Shown: positions 42,648 to 52,173, numbered from the stretch's first letter. The stretch: 64,000 bases of DNA from JALHMI01 sp964598535 (GCA_964598535.1 CAZRCI010000005.1:124001-188000), one strand, 5' to 3'. The notes: generated by a model from the sequence alone, not told the origin. Made by a program: numbers and translations.

Positions 42648-44029
42648 GCGTCATCGCGAATCAAGCACCACACGCATTCGAAATCGAACATTGGACGTAC
42701 AAGCGAGCGACGGTCCGCGACGACCTGGCGCGTGCTGCGTTGATTGCCCTGGGAATCGTGCTTGCGCAGATACTCTTTTTGGAGGTCGTGTCGGTGACAA
42801 CCGGCGCCGATCGGATTCGTGGATTGTACGACTCGTTCTGCCGCTGGGATGGGAACCTGTACGTACAGATTGCCGAGCGCGGCTATCACGGCGATCCGCC
42901 GGGCAATCCCGTGAATTTTCAGAAATCGAATGTGGCGTTCTTCCCGGGATATCCGCTGGCTGCCCGCTGGCTACACGGTCTGCTTGGCGGAGCGATCTCG
43001 TATCGCGCGGCCATGGTGCTGAGCTCACAGTTTGCGGCTTGGGGGTTTTGGACGTACTGGCTGTTGTTTCTTGCAAGATTCGGAGCGCCGCCGAGGATGG
43101 CGGTACTTGCGACAACCATCCTATCATTGCATCCCGCGGCGTTCTTCCTGGTCGTGGCCTACAGCGAGTCACTATTTCTGACGGCTGCGCTGGGGTTCCT
43201 GTATTGGATAACGAGTTCTAGTTTGTGGCGTTGGCCGTTTGCCGCGGCGCACGGCTTGGTAATGACCGCCACGCGGATGGGCGGCGTGCCGGTGGCGCTC
43301 GCGCCGGTGGGGGCCTGGGTGTTGGCCGACGTGCTCAGCGTTAGTCCGGCGGCTTATCAGATCGCCATCGATGGGGGACGCAGCAAGCTGGCCGCCTTGT
43401 GGGCCTCGTTGCATGCGGCGGCCCGTTGCATCGTCGCGGATCGGGGCCGGATGCTGCCGCTTGCGTTGCTTGCGGCTGTCGCTTCGCTTGGCGTGACGAG
43501 CTTCTTCGCCTACTGCCACTGGCAGTTTGGCGCGTGGAATCTGTACATGCAGACACAGAAGGCCGGCTGGAATCTTGCGGCCGATTGGCTATGGCTACTG
43601 CGACCGGAGAACTACGTGTTTTTGGCATCCACCTGGCATCCGAATGTCGTATGGCCCGATGATCTGAGCCGGTTTGCCGTGTTGGTCACCTTGATCGCCT
43701 TTGGGCTGATCGTGCGATACGAGGTGCGTCTGGCTCGGTCGGGCGATGATGGCTGGCGACGGCGGTCGGTGTTCTATCTAGCCTCGGCCGGAATGTTCTT
43801 TCTACACGCCGCCGGCGTCTCGCCGATCTTGATGAAGAGCATGATTCGGTATTCGTTTGGCGTACACGCATTGTTGTTGCTTGCCGTGGTGCAGATGGCG
43901 ATCGAACGTCAGATGCTGCTGGCATTTACTCGCCGGCAATTGCGCTGGCTGCTTGCCGGTCTTGTGGCGGTTGCCATGCTGCAAACGGCCATTGCGTGGC
44001 GGTTCTTTAGCAACGTGTGGGTTGCCTGA
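42644..44029 (+). CDS. PIG-V-like GT-C mannosyltransferase, copy 3 of 3
   Basis: The 461-residue third paralogue begins at ATG 42644, overlapping the stop of copy 2. It keeps the catalytic-type motif CRWDGNLYVQIAERGY with WD at 68-69, then KSNVAFFPGYPLAARW and SQFAAWGFWTYWLLFLARF. Hydrophobic helices continue to the end, which closes WRFFSNVWVA, matching HYFRGGWVA-type ends of the other copies. It is therefore a tandem duplicate rather than a different family. The longer frame reading upstream into copy 2 is not supported. Confidence 0.85.
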   Translation: MSVIANQAPHAFEIEHWTYKRATVRDDLARAALIALGIVLAQILFLEVVSVTTGADRIRGLYDSFCRWDGNLYVQIAERGYHGDPPGNPVNFQKSNVAFFPGYPLAARWLHGLLGGAISYRAAMVLSSQFAAWGFWTYWLLFLARFGAPPRMAVLATTILSLHPAAFFLVVAYSESLFLTAALGFLYWITSSSLWRWPFAAAHGLVMTATRMGGVPVALAPVGAWVLADVLSVSPAAYQIAIDGGRSKLAALWASLHAAARCIVADRGRMLPLALLAAVASLGVTSFFAYCHWQFGAWNLYMQTQKAGWNLAADWLWLLRPENYVFLASTWHPNVVWPDDLSRFAVLVTLIAFGLIVRYEVRLARSGDDGWRRRSVFYLASAGMFFLHAAGVSPILMKSMIRYSFGVHALLLLAVVQMAIERQMLLAFTRRQLRWLLAGLVAVAMLQTAIAWRFFSNVWVA

Positions 44030-44113
44030 CGGTCGCTTCGGCGTCTCGGTAAGTACGATTCTCCTTGTGAATTTGAGACGAAGAATAGCTACTCGTTCTC
44101 GATGTCAACGCGG

Positions 44114-45094
44114 CTACTTGAGTGATGCGCCAATCGCATCAAAGATTGCTTTGATCACCGCGATGGTCTGTTCTTGATCGGCGCGGCCGTCGGGGTTGTT
44201 GTAGAACACCTCAAGAGTGTACCAGTGGCCATTCTTGTGATGAAGAAGCCAATTGCCGGCCAGGAGCTGGTCTTCCGAGCCGCCCTTGAAGCCGACAAAC
44301 GGCCACTCGGTGGCGTCGTGCGGCAACTTCGGGTCGACGGCCAGAATGGCGCGGAGCGGATGGGCCGGTTGTTTCTCGTGGGTGTTTTTTTGTAGCCAGG
44401 CAAGCGCATGGGCCATGTCGATCGGCGTGGCGTACCACTCGGCGAGTGGATAGGCCGCGGCGTCGAAATCGAGCGACTCGTAGTCGGGGATGCCTTGGTC
44501 AAGCCTGGTGAGCAAGACGCGTTTTCCCGTATCGTCGAGTTTCGCGTATTCCTGGCCGAGCAGGCCGGTGTTCTTGTCGCGAAGCATCGTCATCTCGCGG
44601 GTATTAAGCAGCGGGGTATTCCAGGCGGCGTGGGAGCCGATCATGGTCTCCATCTGCTGCTCGATCCGCTGCCGATCCAATAGGTAATGCAAATGGTCGG
44701 TCGCGGTGTTGTCGCTGATTGAGATCATCTTTAGAGCCAGGGTGTGCAGTGTGACCGGTGAGCCCGCGGGCCAGTCGGCCATTTCGCTGTGTGGAGGGCC
44801 GAGCAATTCGGCCTGGAGTCGCATGACGTTGTCGATCTCGCGGCGATGCTCGTTCAGTTCGGCGGCGAGGGCGCCAAGGATGAAGAGTTTGAAGCTGGAG
44901 CCGATGGCAAAGCGATCGCCTTGCCGTACGCCGTAGATCAGCTTCGGACCATTGTCGGTGAGTTCGCAAAAAGCAAAGCCTGTGCGGCCCGGTAGCTTGG
45001 CAAGCTCGCGTTCCGCAACCGCGTTGACGTCGGCATCTGGTTGGGAAGTGGGGGGAGCCGAAAGCAACATCGCAATCAAGGCGGTGACGAGCAT
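44114..45094 (-). CDS. Class A beta-lactamase-like serine hydrolase
   Basis: The 326-residue protein has the penicillin-binding fold motifs in order: SSFK (Ser66, Lys69), SDN at 127-129, and KGG in VGFKGGSED near residue 265. A short hydrophobic N-terminus (MLVTALIAMLLSAPP) is a plausible signal, so it is periplasmic. The Glu of the class A omega loop is not clearly identifiable, so it may be a DD-peptidase or esterase-like hydrolase, not a resistance enzyme. It lies convergent to the GT-C array and divergent from the cupin gene. Confidence 0.85.
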   Translation of the reverse strand: MLVTALIAMLLSAPPTSQPDADVNAVAERELAKLPGRTGFAFCELTDNGPKLIYGVRQGDRFAIGSSFKLFILGALAAELNEHRREIDNVMRLQAELLGPPHSEMADWPAGSPVTLHTLALKMISISDNTATDHLHYLLDRQRIEQQMETMIGSHAAWNTPLLNTREMTMLRDKNTGLLGQEYAKLDDTGKRVLLTRLDQGIPDYESLDFDAAAYPLAEWYATPIDMAHALAWLQKNTHEKQPAHPLRAILAVDPKLPHDATEWPFVGFKGGSEDQLLAGNWLLHHKNGHWYTLEVFYNNPDGRADQEQTIAVIKAIFDAIGASLK

Positions 45095-45388
45095 ACAGGG
45101 TACTCCAGCAGATGGACGGCAAGTGGCGTTATGACGGTCGTGGGCTTATGCACGGCTCTTGAAGCTTACGAGCGCGGAAAGAACGATGGCGGTCTGTGAA
45201 TTGGCGTGAACGCGAGGAGGATTGCTGGCACGCCGGTGGACAAGATCGTACGGATTGTAACGTCCTGGCGCGATGGTCTGGTGCGGCGGATGACAGCATG
45301 TAAGCGGGCATGACTTATGTTTTGTCTAGGCAATCACGGAGCAGCCGGGATTGCGATACCGTTTTTTGCAAAGCCGGGAACCCGCAAC

Positions 45389-46369
45389 ATGTCATCCTGC
45401 TATTTGCCCGACTGGACTCCTGAGCAATATCGCGCTTTGGAAAATGAAATTCTGTTGGCTCCTCACTTCTTGCACGCCACAAGCTTGTTCGACGATGACA
45501 GTCTGATTCGGATCCTGGATAAGCATCCGCAGCGCGACCTTGGCATTAATACGATGGGCTACAGCCACACGGAGTTCGAGTGGCGCGAGGGCGATCGCAA
45601 TGGGGTCTCCAGCGAGGTGTTGCTCGACTTGGTAAAACGCGGACGTTTGTGGCTCAACGTGCGCAAAGTGCTCGTCCATCATGCGGACATTCGCGATGCG
45701 GTTAATTCGATCTATGACGCGCTGGAGTCGCGAGTTCCGCACTTCACTGCCGAGCAGCGGTCGGCAAATTTGCTAATATCTTCGCCAGGCGCGCTCGTTC
45801 ATTACCATCTCGATACGCCCGTGAATATGCTCTGGCACATCCGCGGCATGAAACGCGTTTGGGTTTATTCGCTCGATCCGAAGCTTGTGGCGCAAGAAAA
45901 CATCGAAGGCATTTACTCTGGCGAGTTTGCCGAAGACCTGCCCTATGAGACCTGGTACGACGACTACGCACAGGTATTCGATGTTAAGCCAGGCGAGATG
46001 CTGACCTGGCCGCAGAACACGCCGCATCGGGTGACAAATCTGGATGGCATGAATGTTTCGCTATCGACCGAACACAAAAATGTTCGAGCGTTGCGGCGCG
46101 GAAATGTCCACCTCGCTAATCAGTATTTGCGGCGCACGTTCGGATTGCCATGCCGTTCGATGGAGATCGACGGTCCGGTGGCGCACCTGAAGCAAGCGGT
46201 TATTCGGCTTGCTCGCAGACTTCCTGGCGCGAAGACCACGCCGAAGAAGCGCGGCATCGATTACCCGGTGAGTTTTCGGGTCGACCCGGATGCTCCACTG
46301 GGATTTACGCTGATCCACGGCTCGGTCGATCACGACGAGCACGCCCTCGCAGATCCGGTTGGCGCATAG
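45389..46369 (+). CDS. JmjC-type cupin protein, possible 2-oxoglutarate oxygenase
   Basis: The 326-residue protein has the double-stranded beta-helix of JmjC-like cupins, with the iron triad plausible as His140, Asp142 (HYHLDTP) and distal His213 (WPQNTPHRV). Members hydroxylate proteins or small molecules, using iron and 2-oxoglutarate. The start is ATG 45389 (MSSCYLPDWT); the longer frame from 45317 has a weaker reading. It lies 136 bp upstream of the FemAB-like GNAT gene, so the two may belong to one pathway, probably envelope or exopolysaccharide related. Substrate unknown. Confidence 0.7.
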   Translation: MSSCYLPDWTPEQYRALENEILLAPHFLHATSLFDDDSLIRILDKHPQRDLGINTMGYSHTEFEWREGDRNGVSSEVLLDLVKRGRLWLNVRKVLVHHADIRDAVNSIYDALESRVPHFTAEQRSANLLISSPGALVHYHLDTPVNMLWHIRGMKRVWVYSLDPKLVAQENIEGIYSGEFAEDLPYETWYDDYAQVFDVKPGEMLTWPQNTPHRVTNLDGMNVSLSTEHKNVRALRRGNVHLANQYLRRTFGLPCRSMEIDGPVAHLKQAVIRLARRLPGAKTTPKKRGIDYPVSFRVDPDAPLGFTLIHGSVDHDEHALADPVGA

Positions 46370-46505
46370 GCATCCACATGGTGAGAGAATCGTTGCGATC
46401 TCGGAGCCGCCGGCCGTATCGAGGACGATAGTCGTGACTCGACATTGGCCGCCGACCGTGTTATTTCCACATCAAAACTAAAGCCTAGCGGACGCAAAAT
46501 ATCCC

Positions 46506-47645
46506 ATGCGAATCGAACTGCTCACGTCAAGCGACGAACTACAGCATGCAGCGGATGCGTGGCGCGCATTGGCGCGCGATGCAGTATTTGCGAGCCCTGA
46601 TTGGCTCATTCCTTGGTGGATTCATTTGGGCTCGCGCCCGAGTCCCGAAGTTCGGGCTCCGCGGCTGGCGACGCTCGCCGTGCGAGATTCAGATAACGAA
46701 CTAGTGGCCCTTGTGCCTTGGTACCTCGATGAATCGCGGCTCCACGGGCGGACGCTCCGGCTTCTCGGATCGGGGAAAGCCTGCACCGACTATTTAACGA
46801 TTCCGTGTCGGCAGGGTGACGAAGCCGAGGTCGCAGACGCCATTGCCGATTGGTTGCTGGACAACCAGGGACGATTGGATTTTGGATGGGATTTGCTCGT
46901 ACTCGAAGCGATCCATCTCGCCGATCCGATGTATTCACGACTGCTTGAACGGCTGTCCGGCCGAGGTGCTATCAGCAGCACTCGACCGGTTGGCAATTGT
47001 TGGCGCGCGCCGATACCCGACAATTGGGAAGATTATCTTACCATGTTGTCCAAGACGAATCGTAAGCGAGCACGTCGGCTCAAGCGTGACTTCTTTCAGA
47101 CGGGCCGCGCGCGAGTGGTCCGGACAACGAATCCAGAGGAGCTTGTCAACGCATACGAGTTGCTGGTGAAGCTTCATACCAAGCGTTGGCAATCGCGCGG
47201 CGAAGCGGGTATTTTCGCGGACGCCGGCGTACTGGAATTCCATCGCGATGCCACGGCCCGCCTGCTCGCGACCGGGCAACTGTGGCTTGCGTCGCTCGAA
47301 TTAGACGGCCGCCAAATAGGTTCGGAATATTGCATCGCCGCAGGCACGACACTGTATTCGTATCAATCCGGCCTTGATCCAGAGATGATCTCGCTCGAGC
47401 CCGGAGCTCTCTTGGTCGTGGCGACGGTCGAGGAGATGATCGAGCGGCGCTATACGGGGTTCGACCTGTTGCGTGGCGATGAGCCGTACAAGCGGGAGTG
47501 GCGGGGAGTGCCGTCGCCGATTCACGATGTACGCGTGCTGCCAGGCAACTGGAATGGCCGCTTGCGGCAATCTCTCTGGCAAGCCGCGGTTAGCGCGAAG
47601 GATCTGCTCCGCGCGGGGCGCGACGCCATGTTGAACGCAAAGTAA
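46506..47645 (+). CDS. GNAT acetyltransferase, FemAB/CelD-like
   Basis: The 379-residue protein belongs to the acetyltransf_6/CelD group, which has a double GNAT fold like FemAB. Matches include FASPDWLIPWW near the N-terminus, TMLSKTNRKRARRLKRDFFQTG, YELLVKLHTKRWQSRGEAGIF and RYTGFDLLRGDEPYKREWRG near the C-terminus. Such proteins occur in polysaccharide clusters and add acyl or aminoacyl groups; the exact substrate is unknown. It follows the cupin gene and precedes the YbdK-like gene on the same strand. Confidence 0.85.
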   Translation: MRIELLTSSDELQHAADAWRALARDAVFASPDWLIPWWIHLGSRPSPEVRAPRLATLAVRDSDNELVALVPWYLDESRLHGRTLRLLGSGKACTDYLTIPCRQGDEAEVADAIADWLLDNQGRLDFGWDLLVLEAIHLADPMYSRLLERLSGRGAISSTRPVGNCWRAPIPDNWEDYLTMLSKTNRKRARRLKRDFFQTGRARVVRTTNPEELVNAYELLVKLHTKRWQSRGEAGIFADAGVLEFHRDATARLLATGQLWLASLELDGRQIGSEYCIAAGTTLYSYQSGLDPEMISLEPGALLVVATVEEMIERRYTGFDLLRGDEPYKREWRGVPSPIHDVRVLPGNWNGRLRQSLWQAAVSAKDLLRAGRDAMLNAK

Positions 47646-47745
47646 ATGAAATTGGACTCGATCGGCACACTCGCCCTGACGCGGCTCGCCGTTAGAATGA
47701 GTACGGTTCGGGAAATCGCCGTTTGCTCAAGGATTGGACGCCGCC

Positions 47746-48891
47746 ATGGAACCGATCGCATTCAACGCCAACCGAGATCCGACCATTGGCGTCGAGCTTG
47801 AATTGGCGCTCGTCGATGGTGAATCGATGGCACTGTCCAGTTCGATCCAGCGCGTGCTCGAACGGATTCCAACCGAGTATGCCGCCAACATCAAGCCCGA
47901 GTTGATGCAGTCCTACGTCGAGATCAACACCGACGTATGCCATACGGTTGACGAGGCGGATGCCGACCTTCGCAAGAAGATCTGCATGCTGGAACAGGCA
48001 ACCGACAGCCTGGGCCTACGGCTGTATTGGTCGGGTACCCATCCGTTTTCGCACTGGCAGGATCAACAAATCTCGCCCTCGGAGCGATACCACCGGTTGG
48101 TGGATATGTTGCAAGACATGGCTCGGCAGCTTGTTTGCTTTGGACTGCACGTGCATGTGGGGGTCGACTCGGGCGACAAGGCCGTGATGATCTGCGACCG
48201 AATCATGCGGCATTTACCACTGCTGTTGGCACTGAGTTCCAACAGCCCCTGGTGGGAAGGACGCGTGTCTGGCCTGAAGTCGCACCGGGCGAAGATTATG
48301 GAGGGATTACCCACGGCAGGGTTGCCGCCCCTGATGCGCAATTGGAGTGAATATGTGTGGCTGGTGCGTCACCTGATCGAGACCGGTTTCATCGATTCGA
48401 TTCGCGAGATCTGGTGGGACGTTCGTCCGCATCACAACTTTGGCACCGTCGAGGTGCGAATGTGTGATATTCCGGGTAACCTGGAGGACAGCCTGGCGCT
48501 GGCCGCGCTGATACAATGTCTGGTCAAGGCGCTGTCGGACGAAATCGATCGTGGTACGTATCAGCACGATTGCCACCCGATGATGGTTCGTCAGAACAAG
48601 TGGCGGGCAAGCCGCTATGGGATTGATGCCCTTTTGATCGACCCGTTGACGTTCGAACCTCACAGCGTGCCGGACATTGCGAAGAGCCTGGTCCAACGTT
48701 TACGGCCAGTGGCCGCGCAGTTGCGGTGCGAGGCTTGGCTCGATCGCGTGGTAAAACTGTCGCACGGTCCGGGCTGGGCCGATCGACAGCTTGCGGCGTT
48801 GCAACGGGCGGCCGCACCCGCAGAGGTCGTTCGCATGTTTTCGGCGGAGTCGCGGTTGAGTCCTACGCCCATGCCCTTGCCATCAAATTAA
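47746..48891 (+). CDS. YbdK-like carboxylate-amine ligase (GCS2 family)
   Basis: The 381-residue enzyme is of the glutamate-cysteine ligase 2 family, with GVELELALVDG (Glu-rich metal/ATP site), CFGLHVHVGVDSGDKA, MEGLPTAGLPP and FGTVEVRMCDIPG. E. coli YbdK (372 residues) is a weak gamma-glutamyl-cysteine ligase of unclear role. ATG 47746 was chosen because AAGGA lies upstream. It is followed after only 18 bases by an M20 amidohydrolase, suggesting one operon making and cleaving an amide. The amine substrate is unknown. Confidence 0.9.
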   Translation: MEPIAFNANRDPTIGVELELALVDGESMALSSSIQRVLERIPTEYAANIKPELMQSYVEINTDVCHTVDEADADLRKKICMLEQATDSLGLRLYWSGTHPFSHWQDQQISPSERYHRLVDMLQDMARQLVCFGLHVHVGVDSGDKAVMICDRIMRHLPLLLALSSNSPWWEGRVSGLKSHRAKIMEGLPTAGLPPLMRNWSEYVWLVRHLIETGFIDSIREIWWDVRPHHNFGTVEVRMCDIPGNLEDSLALAALIQCLVKALSDEIDRGTYQHDCHPMMVRQNKWRASRYGIDALLIDPLTFEPHSVPDIAKSLVQRLRPVAAQLRCEAWLDRVVKLSHGPGWADRQLAALQRAAAPAEVVRMFSAESRLSPTPMPLPSN

Positions 48892-48909
48892 CTCGAACCC
48901 GCCAGAGAG

Positions 48910-50091
48910 ATGTTTCAAGACGCTTCGCAGATTCAAACCTCGCCGCTGTTCGCGGAACTGGTTGCGGCACGCCGCGACCTGCATGCCCATCCGGAGTTGA
49001 GCTGGCAAGAACAACGCACGGCGGGGCGAGTAAGGGCCTGGCTTGACCGGTTAGGGATCCCTTACCGATGCGGTGTCGCCGGTACTGGCGTTGTCGCTGA
49101 TTTATCTGGTGGCGCCGGTCCCAGGATCGCACTGCGAGCCGACATGGATGCGCTTCCCGTACAAGAAGAGACGGGCGTGTCGTTTGCTTCGCAAACGGCA
49201 GGCGTGATGCACGCTTGCGGGCACGATGCGCACACGGCAATGCTCTTGGGGGCGGCCACGCTCTTGGCGGCCGACCGTGGACTGCCGGCGCCGGTGCGGT
49301 TGATTTTCCAACCCGCCGAGGAGACGGGCGCCGGGGCGTCGGCAATGATGGCCGAGGGAGTACTCGATGACGTGGCCATGATCTTTGGCGGTCACGTCGA
49401 CCGGCATTTTCCGGCTGGAACGATTGCCGTTACGGATGGGCCGGTGAACGCTTCGAGCGATAGCTTCACGATTCGCATCACGGGGCGTGGAGGTCACGCC
49501 GCTCGACCGCATGAAACGGTGGATGCCGTTGTGGTAGGTTCGCTTCTGGTGATGGCCCTTCAGACGATCGTCTCGCGCGAGGTAAATCCGGCTTCGCCAT
49601 CGGTCGTGACGGTGGGGCGTTTTGACGCCGGTAGCGCACACAACGTGATTGCCGGCCAGGCCGTGCTCGAAGGCTCAATTCGGGCGCAGGATTCCCTGGT
49701 GCGCGAGGCGCTCCAACGCTCGATCGAACGGATTGCGCGTTCCATCGGACAATTGCACGGCGCACAGATTGAATTTTCGATCGGGCAGGGGACGCCGCCG
49801 CTGGTGAATCCGCCGGAGTGTACGGCGATTGCCCGTCGCGCTGCCGCGGCGGCCGTGGGACTCGAACGCGTGACGCGCATGGAATTGGCTAGCATGGGCG
49901 GCGAGGATTTCAGCTACTTTCTCGAACGGGTGCCCGGCTGTTATGTGCGTTTTGGCACTGCTACCGAGGGAGTCGAGCAATTTCCCGCCCATTCGAGCAA
50001 GTTCAACATTGATGAGCAGGTGCTGGCCGTGGGCGCGGCGTTCTTTCACGCCGTCGCACGCACCGCGGGACAGGCGATGCTCGGGACGTAA
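48910..50091 (+). CDS. M20 family amidohydrolase
   Basis: The 393-residue metal-dependent hydrolase has the M20D motifs LHAHPELSWQE, MHACGHDAHTAMLLGAA, PAEETGAGASAMMAEG and SMGGEDFSYFLERVPG, with the intervening dimerisation domain (ITGRGGHAARPHETVDAV). It cleaves N-acyl amino acids or similar amides (hippurate hydrolase or amino-acylase type). It starts 18 bases after the YbdK-like gene with AGAGAG before the ATG, so the two are probably co-transcribed. No signal peptide, hence cytoplasmic. Confidence 0.92.
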   Translation: MFQDASQIQTSPLFAELVAARRDLHAHPELSWQEQRTAGRVRAWLDRLGIPYRCGVAGTGVVADLSGGAGPRIALRADMDALPVQEETGVSFASQTAGVMHACGHDAHTAMLLGAATLLAADRGLPAPVRLIFQPAEETGAGASAMMAEGVLDDVAMIFGGHVDRHFPAGTIAVTDGPVNASSDSFTIRITGRGGHAARPHETVDAVVVGSLLVMALQTIVSREVNPASPSVVTVGRFDAGSAHNVIAGQAVLEGSIRAQDSLVREALQRSIERIARSIGQLHGAQIEFSIGQGTPPLVNPPECTAIARRAAAAAVGLERVTRMELASMGGEDFSYFLERVPGCYVRFGTATEGVEQFPAHSSKFNIDEQVLAVGAAFFHAVARTAGQAMLGT

Positions 50092-50139
50092 GCGAATATC
50101 GACGCCGCAGAGTTGTCCATTCGATGGCGGGCGCTATTT

Positions 50140-51606
50140 CTAACGTCCTAGTAACGGGTTCAGTTGCAACTGGTTGGGAGGCTCGATGCCTGGGGTCTCG
50201 GGGATCTGCGTAGGACCGGTTTGCAGGCTGTCGGTTAGAAGCAGGCCATCGATCGTAATGGCCGTTTCCCAGATATCTCGCTGTGCGTCCAGCCCTGCCA
50301 GGATCGTATAAAAATACGTTCGTTGCGCGTTGAGCAGCACCAAGAAGCTTGCTTCGCCGTGGCGGTACGCGTTGTTTACCAGATCGAGTGCTTGGCGCGC
50401 GTCGGGCATGATCTCGTCGCGATATTGGGAGTATTGCACCAGCGCGTTGCTATAGCGTTCGAACTGGACGGCCAATTGCGAGGTGGCCAGCAACTCGTGC
50501 CGGGCCGCGGCCGATCGCGCGCCGCGCAGCTCTGCCTCGGCTTTGCGGATGTTGCCCTGGTTGTAGTTGAACAACGGCACCGGAACCAGCACGCTGACGT
50601 TGGTAATCGTATGGTTTGCGGCGAGGTCATATTGCGGGCCGGCCTGCACAATCACGTTGGGGACCGGCTCAACCCGCGCTCGCCGCAATGCTTCGGCCGC
50701 GCGGCTGATATTGGTGCGCGAGGCCGCAAGTTCGGGGCTCTCGCGTAGAATTCGGGTGAGCGATTCTTCCCAGGTAAATTCGGGCATGTCTCCATCCAGG
50801 TCGCCCGTTAGCTTCTGAGGCTGCATGCCGGGAACCGCGGAGACGGCCGCCAGTTGCCGCCACGAGGCGTCGAGCCGGTTGCGCGAGCTCGTGACGCGAA
50901 TGGCCGCGTTTGAAGCTTCGATGCGCGCTTGAAGCACGTCGACCTTACCAACCTGCTGAGCATTGAAGAGCTGATCGGCCAGGCTCAAAGCTTGGCGGCC
51001 AATGGCTTCCATATCGTGGGTAATTTCAAGCGTCCGCTGGGCAATCAGGGTGTTATAGAATTGAATTCGCACGTCATTGATTACTCGTTGCCGCTGAGCG
51101 GCATAATTCTGGCGAGCGATCACGACTTCGCGTTCGGCGATTTCACGGTTCAAGGCGAGCTTGCCGCCGCGAACGAACTCTTGTTCAAAATACGCGCCCT
51201 GCTGACCAGCCGTTCCCTGGTCGCCAATCTGATTGCCAAGGTAGCCGATGCCGGGATTCGGATACAAGCCAACCTGTACCCAGTTACCCTGAGCGGCCTC
51301 GAGAGCGGCGCCGGCCTGGCGAACCGTGGGATTATTCGCGAGCGCGATAGCGACCATTTGATCCGAGGTCAGCCCGGCTTCTCCGGCGTTGACTGCTTCG
51401 GGCAGCGGCGTCGGAATCGTTTCCACGGAAACATGTTGTTGATAGTTCGCGGCATGCGCAGGCGGCGTTGCGCGTGGCCAGCGGCTGTATTGTGGCGGTT
51501 CGGCGGCGGCCAACGAACTCGCTTTGGTGGAAATCAGAAGCAGCGCCATGAGCGCCACGGCACGCATGCACAAAGGGATTGCAACGACTTGCAACAGCCT
51601 AAACAT
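50140..51606 (-). CDS. TolC-like outer membrane efflux protein
   Basis: The 488-residue protein has a signal peptide (residues about 14-35, ALMALLLISTKASSLAA) and two long helical OEP repeats: LTSDQMVAIALANNPTVRQAGAAL and FTWEESLTRILRESPELAASR. Strand regions such as FEQEFVRGGKLALNREIA and VLVPVPLFNYNQGNIRKAEAELRGA match TolC/CusC-type channels. No membrane-fusion protein or pump gene is adjacent, so it stands alone and may serve a distant transporter. A candidate promoter lies upstream on the - strand. Confidence 0.9.
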   Translation of the reverse strand: MFRLLQVVAIPLCMRAVALMALLLISTKASSLAAAEPPQYSRWPRATPPAHAANYQQHVSVETIPTPLPEAVNAGEAGLTSDQMVAIALANNPTVRQAGAALEAAQGNWVQVGLYPNPGIGYLGNQIGDQGTAGQQGAYFEQEFVRGGKLALNREIAEREVVIARQNYAAQRQRVINDVRIQFYNTLIAQRTLEITHDMEAIGRQALSLADQLFNAQQVGKVDVLQARIEASNAAIRVTSSRNRLDASWRQLAAVSAVPGMQPQKLTGDLDGDMPEFTWEESLTRILRESPELAASRTNISRAAEALRRARVEPVPNVIVQAGPQYDLAANHTITNVSVLVPVPLFNYNQGNIRKAEAELRGARSAAARHELLATSQLAVQFERYSNALVQYSQYRDEIMPDARQALDLVNNAYRHGEASFLVLLNAQRTYFYTILAGLDAQRDIWETAITIDGLLLTDSLQTGPTQIPETPGIEPPNQLQLNPLLGR

Positions 51607-52173
51607 GGTGTCCTTCCGAGCTGTCCACTATTCAGCACGGACCTACGTGGGGGTAGGCGAACGGGGAGAGCGGTGTGAACCGCGGTTGGGAATCAAACGA
51701 CGCGAGGAGATTCAGGATGGGATCAATCCGAGGACATGCTTGCCATGTCCAGCTCGGGAGATGACTGGGGGGCGGTGCGATGCACTCGCTATAGTCGATA
51801 TCGTCGTCCTGATAGGAATGACTTGAGGGATGCCTCGCTTGGGCCCTTTATATACTTGGTGCCGGCGGGCGCTGTCAGGCGGTGATAGCTACCCGAACAT
51901 TTTAAAAATCTAGTCGATAGGTTGATTTTGGTTTACTAAATTTAGCGACGTAGGCGACGGGCCGTGTGGTGCGACTTGCGGGATCGCCCGCGTCTGATGG
52001 AGAACGTTCAGGCGACGGGACTGCAGTGTACGAGCCGCTTCCATTGCTACGAGGATAAACCGGCATCACCGCCGCAGGCCGCGAATTCATCGGGATTGGG
52101 GCGGTCTGCAGGGCAAGCTAGAATTGGAATACGTACGGTGTTGCTGCCTCCTTCTGGCTGGTCCCAGTTGCAT
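51607..52173. other. Intergenic region between the TolC-like and rmlB genes
   Basis: This divergent region has no supported gene. It includes a 7-bp hairpin (GGACATG at 51732-51738, CATGTCC at 51744-51750), a candidate - strand promoter at 51849-51878, and an AT-rich stretch near 51890-51950. A frame open on the + strand before rmlB has no family resemblance. Confidence 0.5.
51849..51878 (-). promoter_or_regulatory. Candidate promoter of the TolC-like gene
   Basis: On the - strand, CTGACA (51878-51873) is followed after 18 bases by TATATA (51854-51849). It lies about 240 bases before the start at 51606. Confidence 0.35.

Noticed and set aside
45220..45235. TGGCACG box upstream of the cupin gene, a possible sigma54 -24 element.
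   Set aside because: There is no GC at the -12 position (TGGAC instead of TTGCA).
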